Shown: piece by piece, positions 1 to 5,105 of the stretch
How positions within the stretch are numbered: position 1 is the first letter of the stretch
Layout: each line of letters opens with the position of its first letter
Source of the DNA: an uncultured Propionibacteriaceae bacterium
GTDB lineage: Bacteria; Actinomycetota; Actinomycetes; Propionibacteriales; Propionibacteriaceae
NCBI GenBank assembly: GCA_937859105.1
Contig: CALMAD010000111.1
Coordinates: 1-5,671, forward strand
Direction: 5' to 3'
Length of the DNA stretch: 5,671 bases
Notes under the pieces: model-generated
Seen by the model: the letters and a program-made list of their open reading frames with translations, nothing else
The model's database searches: none
Told to the model about the DNA's origin: nothing
Made by a program: the position numbers and the translations under genes

Positions 1-36
1 CCACCCACCCGCTCCGCCCCCACGAAAGGGACTGAC

Positions 37-876
37 ATGACTCCCCGTCCCCAGACCGACTTCCAGACCGACCCCCAGCACACCGACCACCGGCAGAGGC
101 CCCACCGCCGGACCACCCTCGTCGTGGGCGGCATCCTCGCGGCAGCGCTCGTCGGCTCGGCGACGTTCTCGGCACTCGGCGCGATCAACACGGTCTCCGG
201 CACCAAGGCCGCGGCCGCCGCGGGGATGCCGACGTCCCTGGTCGTCAAGGCCGACGACGCGTCCGTGCGGATCGTCCGCGGGACGGTCGACCGGCCCACC
301 TTCGACTACCGCGCCCCCTGGCCCGCCGGCGCGAGCGCGTTCACGCAGACGGAGCAGGGCGGCACCCTCACCGCGGACTTCCGCCCCGGGGTGGGCTGGC
401 CCCTGCGCGTGAACCTCTTCGGGTCAGGCCCGGAGCTCACGGTCACGCTGCCGGCCGGACGCACACCGCGCATGCTCGTCCAGACGGGGACCGGCTCGGC
501 CACCGTCGAGGCGGACGCCGACCAACTCCAGGTCTCCACCGGGACCGGCTCCGTGCGGGTGAACGGGTCGGCGTCCACGCTGATGGCGATGACCGGCACC
601 GGCTCGGTGAGCGTGGCCGGCACCGTCGACGGACGCCTCATGGCGTCCACGAACACCGGCTCGGTCCGCGTCCACCTGGACGGCCCGCAGCCCGACGCGG
701 TCGACCTGCGGACGGGCACAGGCAGCATCGTCGCCGGGCTCCCGGCCGGCGGCTACGCCGTGCGCGCCACCACGGGGACGGGCAGCGTCACCGACCGCCT
801 CACGCACGACGACGCGTCCCCGCACCAGGTCGCCGCCCAGACGGACACCGGGTCCATCACCCTGTCAGAGCGCTGA
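37..876 (+). CDS. Membrane-anchored DUF4097-type beta-repeat protein
   Basis: A 279-residue protein. Residues 1-26 are polar and Arg/His-rich. Residues 27-48 form one hydrophobic segment, a signal anchor or uncleaved signal peptide, so the rest should lie outside the membrane. From residue 150 the motif T-x-T-G-S recurs seven times (150, 168, 186, 205, 226, 246, 269) with 18-23 residue spacing. Each copy is followed by a short alternating hydrophobic strand, as expected for a stacked beta-solenoid. This is the pattern of DUF4097-type adhesin-like repeat proteins, whose biochemical role is unknown; in actinobacteria they often accompany envelope-stress or two-component genes (family knowledge, not visible here). 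There are no cysteines and no catalytic motif. The ATG start is supported by GAAAGGG at 24-30, six bases upstream. It converges with the hydrolase gene. Confidence is high that it is a real gene and moderate for the family. Confidence 0.85.
   Translation: MTPRPQTDFQTDPQHTDHRQRPHRRTTLVVGGILAAALVGSATFSALGAINTVSGTKAAAAAGMPTSLVVKADDASVRIVRGTVDRPTFDYRAPWPAGASAFTQTEQGGTLTADFRPGVGWPLRVNLFGSGPELTVTLPAGRTPRMLVQTGTGSATVEADADQLQVSTGTGSVRVNGSASTLMAMTGTGSVSVAGTVDGRLMASTNTGSVRVHLDGPQPDAVDLRTGTGSIVAGLPAGGYAVRATTGTGSVTDRLTHDDASPHQVAAQTDTGSITLSER
484..855 (+). repeat. Seven degenerate in-frame repeats encoding T-x-T-G-S
   Basis: Seven in-frame copies of an ACx-GGx-ACx-GGx-TCx-like core, with AAC or GAC replacing GGx in copies four and seven, are spaced 54-69 bases apart. 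Five copies read TGTGS; copies four and seven read TNTGS and TDTGS. Codons differ between copies (for example GGG-ACC-GGC-TCG against GGC-ACA-GGC-AGC), so the repeat is conserved as protein rather than as recently duplicated DNA. Confidence 0.8.
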
Positions 877-890
877 TCGACGGCTCCTCC

Positions 891-917
891 GTTGTGCTTC
901 CGAAATGGAAGCAGAAC
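891..917. terminator. Hairpin between convergent genes, probable bidirectional terminator
   Basis: TGCTTCC (895-901) and GGAAGCA (907-913) are perfect inverted repeats around the 5-base loop GAAAT. After one G/G mismatch (894/914) the stem continues with GTT (891-893) against AAC (915-917), giving 10 of 11 pairs. It begins 14 bases after the stop of the upstream plus-strand gene and lies 36 bases beyond the stop of the minus-strand hydrolase, where a shared terminator is expected. There is no T-tract on either side, which is common in high-GC actinobacteria. It is distinctly more A/T-rich than its surroundings. Confidence 0.6.
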
Positions 918-931
918 GGGCGGGTCCGGGT

Positions 932-952
932 GGCGCCGACGGGCCGGGCGCC
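932..952 (-). terminator. GGCGCC hairpin just after the hydrolase stop codon
   Basis: Two copies of the self-complementary hexamer GGCGCC (932-937 and 947-952) flank a 9-base loop, giving a 6-bp all-G/C stem one base beyond the hydrolase stop codon on the minus strand. There is no T-tract. It could assist termination or protect the 3' end of the hydrolase mRNA. Short G/C stems are frequent by chance in DNA of this composition, so confidence is modest. Confidence 0.4.
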
Positions 953-953
953 G

Positions 954-3725
954 CTACCCCACCACCACCGGGTACCGGCGGGTGTCGCGCGGGAATCCCG
1001 GCTCGTAGTCGACCGTGAGCACGATCTGCTCGCCGGCGTCCTTCACGCGGTCCTTGACGGTGGGCACGCTGAACGTCACCTCTCGCTTGCCCGGCTCGAT
1101 GGTGCCGTAGAGCGCGGTCCACTCGCCGGCGAACGGCGCCGCCGCCGGGCGGCGTCCGTAGTACTGGCGAACCCAGGTCCGGTCGAGGTCACGCACCTGG
1201 ACAGCCCTCCCCTTCGCCGGCTTCACGAAGACCGCACGCACGTACAGCGGCACCCCCGCGGGCGCCGACAGCGACACCCGCCAGGACGCCCGCGCGCCCT
1301 CCTTGATGCGCGCCGCCAGAGGCTTCACGGTGAACACCGGACGCGGGTCGTCCTCGATGATGCGGGCCACCCCCGTGTCGCGGGTCGGCATGACCCCCCG
1401 CACCGGCCGGGCGCTGGCCGTGATCAGGCGCTGCGCGCCGTCCCAGGTGGTGTTGCGCTCGTACGGCAGCCGCACGACCCCGTTCTTCGCCCCTGCCGGC
1501 ACGGTCACGCTGAAGACGGACGGGCACGTCCCGACGCCGTCGCACGCCGTCCGCACGACGAACGTGGCCTCACGCCCGAGCGTCCCCGAGACGGTGAACG
1601 GCAGGTCGACCCGGCCCTGACCAGGGCCGTTGCCCTCGACGACGCGGGCGTCCCCGAGGGCGATCGTGGGCATCCGGACGCTCGGCGCCGCCGGCGTCGC
1701 CGTCGGCACGGACGCCACGTCCAGCAGCCACACCGACCCGGACGCCGACCGCCCCACGATCTCGACCGACGCGATCGCGCCGGCGTCGATGCCGGCGAGC
1801 GACGCCGTCGGCACCCGCACGGTCTGCGCGACCCGCGCGCCGGGCTGGGCGTCCGCCTTCGCCCCGAACAGCGGCAGCGAGCGCCCGCCGGCCGGGTCGA
1901 CCGTCGCCACCGCGCCGTGGGCGTCCGTGACGCGCAGCGAGATCGCCGGGCCGCCGTCGGCCGGGTTGGCGATCAGCCGCAGGTCGAGCGACGCCCGGTC
2001 CCGCAGCGACAGCGGCTTCGCGAACGCGACGCCCGCGCCCTGGCCCGCGGCCGTCCACCGGACGAACAGCTCCTGCTGGAACGGCTCCCCGGACGCCCAG
2101 TCGGTCTTCCAGTGCGGCGAGAACGCCCCGTCGGCCGCGCACGAACCGGGCCCGTAGTCCATGACCGCACGGCACAGGGACGCCTTCGCGCCCACCGCGG
2201 CGGTCGGCTTGGCGTCCACACCGACGCGACGCAGGTCGCGTCCGCCCATGATCGCGTGGCTGAATACCGGACGCGCACCCACGGACGCCACCCGCCCCGG
2301 CGTCCCGTCGAAGAGGAGCCGCGCGCGGGCGTCCCCCTGGCCGGTCATCCACCAGACCGCGCCCGCGACGTACGCCTTCCCGGACGCCTGCTGCTGCCCC
2401 GCCGACAACCGGACGCCCGCCCCCGGCTTGCACCCCGGCATCGCCCCGGCGTCGTCGAACGAGGGCGCCTTGGAGAGCCCGGGCGTCCACTCGGTGTTGA
2501 AGTAGTTGTGGTTCGCCCCGATGACGAGCGTGGACGCCTTCAGGCTCGTGTCGTCGGGAGCGATGTCGCGGTCGAGGTCGACGTACGACTGCCCCTGCAG
2601 GTCGCTGACGTCGCCGTCGCAGCTCGGCAGCACGGTGACGGCCGGCACGTACGGGATCGTCTGCCCCGCGAAGTTCGTCGGCGCGAGGTAGACGACGCCG
2701 GCGATGCGGTACGGCGCATCCTCCGGGACGAGCTGCGCGGCCCGGTTGACGCCCTCGCCGCCGCGGCTGTGGCCGACGAGCACGACGTTGCCGAGGTCGG
2801 CGGGGTAGCGGCCCTGGTCGGCCCAGGTCTTCCACAGGTCGAGGTGCCGCTTGACGAGCAGCCCGCGCGCCTCGGCGCCGCCGTCGGGGGACGCGTCGTC
2901 CATCGCGTTGATCGCGGCCGCGTCGATCGACACCGTCACGTACCCCTGGGACGCCAGCAGTTGCTGCAGGTACTGGTACCCGAGCTCGCTCGGCACCCGC
3001 TTCGTGCCCGCCGGGCACCGCCACGCGCCCGCCGGCGCGGACTCCGCCGCCCCCTTCACCGGGTAGCAGTAGTCGTGCCGCCCGTGCAGGAACAGGACGA
3101 CCGGACGCCGCCCGCTCACCTGCCCCGCCCTCGGCTGCACCACGTGCCCCCGGACGTTCAGCGACTGCGGGAAGCCCGGGTACTTCAGCGTCCCCGCGTC
3201 GTAGTCGGACGCCGCCGTCGCGTACGTCCCCGGCTTGGCCGGGTCGACCGGGTACACCGACGTCGGCGCGGCCACCGCGCTGCCGGACGCCGCGGTTCCG
3301 GACGCCGAACCGGCCGCGGCGCCCCGCGTCCCGAGCGGGCCGCCCGCGACCGGACGGCCGCCCTCGTCGAGCGCGCGTCCGCTCAGCACGGCGTCCAGCT
3401 CGAACGCCTGCGGCCGCCGGACGCCGGGCGCGAAAGCGTCCAGGCGGCGGCCGTCGAGGGTCGTCTCGAGGGGACGCCCGCGCCACAGCACCCGCGGGCG
3501 GTCGGACGTGACGGGCAGCGCCGCCGGCGACGTCCAGCGGACGCCGTACCCGCCCGGCGCCGGGAAGACCTCCCACGCGCCGGGGGCGCCAGTCAGCTCC
3601 GGGGACGCCGGCGCGGCGGATTCGACGGGTTCGGCCGGGGCGGCGAGGGCCGCGGACGGCGTCAGCAGCGACGCGACGAACGCGACCGGGACGAGCAACG
3701 CGAGGAGGGGGCGGGTGCGGCGCAT
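954..3725 (-). CDS. Secreted multidomain alpha/beta hydrolase with C-terminal Calx-beta-like domains
   Basis: A 923-residue exported protein. A Sec signal peptide (residues 1-28) ends in ALA-AP. Residues about 45-125 form a beta-rich N-terminal domain, then an Ala/Ser/Gly linker (132-153). The hydrolase domain spans about 155-500. Its oxyanion-loop candidate is HGRHD (214-218), the nucleophile is Ser320 in G-H-S-R-G-G, the acid is probably Asp370 or Asp372 in CDGDVSD, and the base is probably His406 in GANHNYFN. This is the Ser-Asp-His order of esterase/lipase-type alpha/beta hydrolases; the substrate is unknown. Residues about 505-680 are beta-rich and could be a jelly-roll binding module. 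Residues about 683-793 and 796-923 resemble two Calx-beta domains, with VVEG...ARIIEDD in the first and IKEG...DAGEQIVLTV in the second. Eight cysteines would allow disulfides. An in-frame ATG at 3836 would add 37 residues, but it would bury the signal peptide and lacks the ribosome site seen at 3725. A carboxylesterase or polyesterase role is only a guess. Confidence 0.9.
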   Translation of the reverse strand: MRRTRPLLALLVPVAFVASLLTPSAALAAPAEPVESAAPASPELTGAPGAWEVFPAPGGYGVRWTSPAALPVTSDRPRVLWRGRPLETTLDGRRLDAFAPGVRRPQAFELDAVLSGRALDEGGRPVAGGPLGTRGAAAGSASGTAASGSAVAAPTSVYPVDPAKPGTYATAASDYDAGTLKYPGFPQSLNVRGHVVQPRAGQVSGRRPVVLFLHGRHDYCYPVKGAAESAPAGAWRCPAGTKRVPSELGYQYLQQLLASQGYVTVSIDAAAINAMDDASPDGGAEARGLLVKRHLDLWKTWADQGRYPADLGNVVLVGHSRGGEGVNRAAQLVPEDAPYRIAGVVYLAPTNFAGQTIPYVPAVTVLPSCDGDVSDLQGQSYVDLDRDIAPDDTSLKASTLVIGANHNYFNTEWTPGLSKAPSFDDAGAMPGCKPGAGVRLSAGQQQASGKAYVAGAVWWMTGQGDARARLLFDGTPGRVASVGARPVFSHAIMGGRDLRRVGVDAKPTAAVGAKASLCRAVMDYGPGSCAADGAFSPHWKTDWASGEPFQQELFVRWTAAGQGAGVAFAKPLSLRDRASLDLRLIANPADGGPAISLRVTDAHGAVATVDPAGGRSLPLFGAKADAQPGARVAQTVRVPTASLAGIDAGAIASVEIVGRSASGSVWLLDVASVPTATPAAPSVRMPTIALGDARVVEGNGPGQGRVDLPFTVSGTLGREATFVVRTACDGVGTCPSVFSVTVPAGAKNGVVRLPYERNTTWDGAQRLITASARPVRGVMPTRDTGVARIIEDDPRPVFTVKPLAARIKEGARASWRVSLSAPAGVPLYVRAVFVKPAKGRAVQVRDLDRTWVRQYYGRRPAAAPFAGEWTALYGTIEPGKREVTFSVPTVKDRVKDAGEQIVLTVDYEPGFPRDTRRYPVVVG

Positions 3726-3731
3726 GGCGAT

Positions 3732-3735
3732 CTCC
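3732..3735 (-). promoter_or_regulatory. Ribosome binding site that decides the hydrolase start
   Basis: On the minus strand GGAG lies six bases before the ATG at 3725-3723. The first residue from this ATG is followed at once by Arg-Arg and a hydrophobic stretch typical of a signal peptide. That is why this start is preferred to the longer in-frame ATG at 3836. Confidence 0.75.
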
Positions 3736-3864
3736 GATCCTGATGGGGCGAACGTAGTGCCCTGCCCCCTCGACGCACAGGCGTCCAGAGAAGTTGCGTG
3801 AGAACTGACGCATTCGTGCGACCCGTTCAGATTCACAGTGCCGACGCCCGCGACGCGCGTCTCA

Positions 3865-3874
3865 CCAGGCCTGG
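3865..3874. repeat. Perfect 10-bp palindrome CCAGGCCTGG, possible operator
   Basis: A perfect dyad overlapping the candidate -35 box of the sugar dehydrogenase promoter, three bases from a second perfect 10-bp palindrome, GACGCGCGTC (3852-3861). The positions suit repressor sites. Palindromes of this size occur by chance about once per 350-400 bases at this composition, so the operator role is weakly supported. Confidence 0.3.
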
Positions 3875-3900
3875 CACCGCGGCGTCCGGTGACCTAGAGT
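3871..3900 (+). promoter_or_regulatory. Candidate sigma-70-type promoter of the sugar dehydrogenase gene
   Basis: CTGGCA (3871-3876, four of six matches to TTGACA) and TAGAGT (3895-3900, fitting TAnnnT) are separated by 18 bases. Transcription would begin near 3907, leaving a leader of about 25 bases before the ATG at 3932. The -35 box overlaps the right half of the palindrome CCAGGCCTGG (3865-3874), so a protein bound there could block RNA polymerase. This is inference from consensus only. Confidence 0.45.
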
Positions 3901-3921
3901 GCCGTCGCAAACGTTCGAGAC

Positions 3922-3926
3922 AGAGG
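3922..3926 (+). promoter_or_regulatory. Ribosome binding site that decides the dehydrogenase start
   Basis: AGAGG ends five bases before the ATG at 3932. An upstream in-frame GTG at 3899 overlaps the candidate -10 box, has no ribosome site, and would place 11 extra residues before the basic start of the signal peptide. The ATG is therefore preferred. Confidence 0.65.
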
Positions 3927-3931
3927 TCCCC

Positions 3932-5080
3932 ATGAAGCAGACTCGCCCCGCCCGGCGCACCGCGGCGTCCGTCATCGGCTCCGCCGCCCTCTCGCTCGCC
4001 CTCGCCGGAGGGCTGCTCGTGCCGGCGGCGCAGCCGGCGTCCGCGGCACCGACGCTGCGCGTGCAGCGCGTGGTCGGCGGCCTGACGATCCCGTGGGACG
4101 TCACCTGGATCGGCCAGACCCTGCTCTACAACGAGCGCCCCGGACGCGTGTGGACCAAGCGCCCCGGCGCCGCGCCCCAGCGGGTGAACCTCGCCCTGCC
4201 GCGCATCTGGGCGCGGTCGGAGGGCGGCCTGCTGGGCCTCGTCGCCGACCCGGGGGCGGCGTCCAACGGCTACTTCTACTCCTGCATGTCGGTCGCGGCG
4301 AGCGCGACCCGGCCGAAGGACGTGGAGGTCTGGAAGTGGAAGCTCACGAGCCCGACGACGGCGACCCGCGTCCGGACGATGGTCTCGGGCCTGCCGATCG
4401 GCTCGGGCCGGCACAACGGCTGCCGCATGGTCATCCGCGGCAACGACCTGTTCATCGGCACCGGGGACGCCGCCCAGGGCGCCAACCCGCAGAGCCCCGG
4501 CTCGCTGGGCGGGAAGATCCTGCGGGTGCGGCTCGACGGGTCGATCCCGACGGACAACCCCTTCTACCGGCGCGGCGGCAACGCCCGCTACGTGTGGACG
4601 TACGGGCACCGCAACGTCCAGGGCCTGGCGCTGCGCCCGTACTGGGGCAGCCTCTACTCGGTCGAGCACGGCCCGGACCGCGACGACGAGATCAACCGCG
4701 TCGCACCCGGCGCCAACTACGGGTGGAGCCCGACGCCCGGCTACAACGAGTCCCGCCCGATGACCGACCTGACGCGGTTCCCGCGCGCCAAACGAGCCGC
4801 GTGGCGCTCGGGCGCGCCGACGCTGGCGACCAGCGGCGCGACGTTCCTGTCCGGCTCCGCGTGGGGCTCCTGGAACGGACGCCTCGCCGTCGCCCTGCTG
4901 AAGGGGCAGGGCGTCCAGCTGTTCACCGTCTCGACGACCGCCGACGTGGCGACCAAGCGCGAGAAGGTGCTCACCTCCTACGGACGTATCCGCAGCGTCC
5001 ACCAGGGCCCCGACGGCGCGCTGTACTTGACGACCTCGAACGGCTCCAACGACGGCATCTACCGGGTCGCGGCCGGCTGA
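3932..5080 (+). CDS. Secreted PQQ-dependent sugar dehydrogenase (soluble GDH/YliI-like)
   Basis: A 382-residue protein expected to oxidise a sugar or other aldose outside the membrane with bound PQQ and Ca2+, passing electrons to an unknown acceptor. A Sec signal peptide (1-38) ends in ASA-AP. A six-bladed beta-propeller follows, with family motifs in order: GLTIPWDV (50-57), EGGLLGLVADP (97-107), H-N-G-C-R (161-165), TGDA (177-180), GKILR (194-198), YGHRNVQG (224-231), EHGPDRDDEIN (245-255) followed by GANYGW, LLKGQG (322-327) and GRIR (351-354). By comparison with Acinetobacter soluble GDH as I remember it, His161 is the catalytic base, Asp179 its partner, and Arg227/Asn228, Lys324, Arg352 and Arg354 contact PQQ. 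The usual H-x-G-G is H-N-G-C here, and Cys118 is the only other cysteine. No pqq biosynthesis genes are visible, so PQQ may be made elsewhere or taken up. The sugar substrate cannot be read from the sequence. It is divergent from the hydrolase. Confidence 0.92.
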   Translation: MKQTRPARRTAASVIGSAALSLALAGGLLVPAAQPASAAPTLRVQRVVGGLTIPWDVTWIGQTLLYNERPGRVWTKRPGAAPQRVNLALPRIWARSEGGLLGLVADPGAASNGYFYSCMSVAASATRPKDVEVWKWKLTSPTTATRVRTMVSGLPIGSGRHNGCRMVIRGNDLFIGTGDAAQGANPQSPGSLGGKILRVRLDGSIPTDNPFYRRGGNARYVWTYGHRNVQGLALRPYWGSLYSVEHGPDRDDEINRVAPGANYGWSPTPGYNESRPMTDLTRFPRAKRAAWRSGAPTLATSGATFLSGSAWGSWNGRLAVALLKGQGVQLFTVSTTADVATKREKVLTSYGRIRSVHQGPDGALYLTTSNGSNDGIYRVAAG

Positions 5081-5105
5081 GCGGCGTCCCGCGGCTCACT
5101 CGCCG
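5074..5105. terminator. Weak hairpin overlapping both convergent stop codons
   Basis: TGAGC (5078-5082) pairs with GCTCA (5094-5098) around an 11-base loop. CGGC (5074-5077) pairs with GCCG (5102-5105) after a 3-base bulge. The stop codons of both convergent genes lie in the stem. It is the only structure available in the 15-base gap, has no T-tract, and is weak evidence for a shared terminator. Confidence 0.28.

Larger units (their letters stand above)
3726..3931. promoter_or_regulatory. Divergent intergenic region between hydrolase and sugar dehydrogenase
   Basis: A 206-base non-coding stretch that must hold the promoters of both flanking genes. Seen directly: the inverted repeat GACGC-acag-GCGTC (3772-3785); TGCGT-8 bases-ACGCA (3795-3812); CGCA-TTCG-TGCG (3809-3820); and two perfect 10-bp palindromes, GACGCGCGTC (3852-3861) and CCAGGCCTGG (3865-3874). 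For the minus-strand hydrolase, TACGTT (3756-3751) fits a -10 box, but no good -35 lies 16-19 bases upstream of it, so that promoter is uncertain. The palindromes could be operators. None matches a regulator site that I recognise. Confidence 0.5.

Noticed and set aside
1..36. Tail of an upstream gene or a promoter before gene 1
   Set aside because: Only 36 bases are present: they hold the ribosome site but no recognisable stop, promoter or coding signal that I can defend.
894..3743. A very long open frame on the plus strand across the hydrolase gene
   Set aside because: It mirrors the hydrolase gene in a G+C-rich stretch where antisense frames rarely meet stops. Its translation is Arg/Pro/Gly/His-rich with no domain, while the minus strand has a signal peptide, catalytic motifs and a ribosome site.
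1570..3813. A second long minus-strand frame overlapping the hydrolase
   Set aside because: It is a frame-shifted shadow with Arg/Gly/Pro-rich, low-complexity translation and no family motif.
3809..3831. ECF-like promoter for the hydrolase (GAAC then CGTC on the minus strand)
   Set aside because: The spacing is shorter than usual for ECF promoters and the -35 lacks the GG; such short matches are common by chance.
3726..3836. A 37-residue N-terminal extension of the hydrolase from the ATG at 3836
   Set aside because: It has no ribosome site, would put the signal peptide internally, and would occupy the promoter region. The ATG at 3725 has GGAG six bases upstream.
3899..3931. GTG start at 3899 for the sugar dehydrogenase
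   Set aside because: It overlaps the candidate -10 box and lacks a ribosome site. The ATG at 3932 begins a normal signal peptide.
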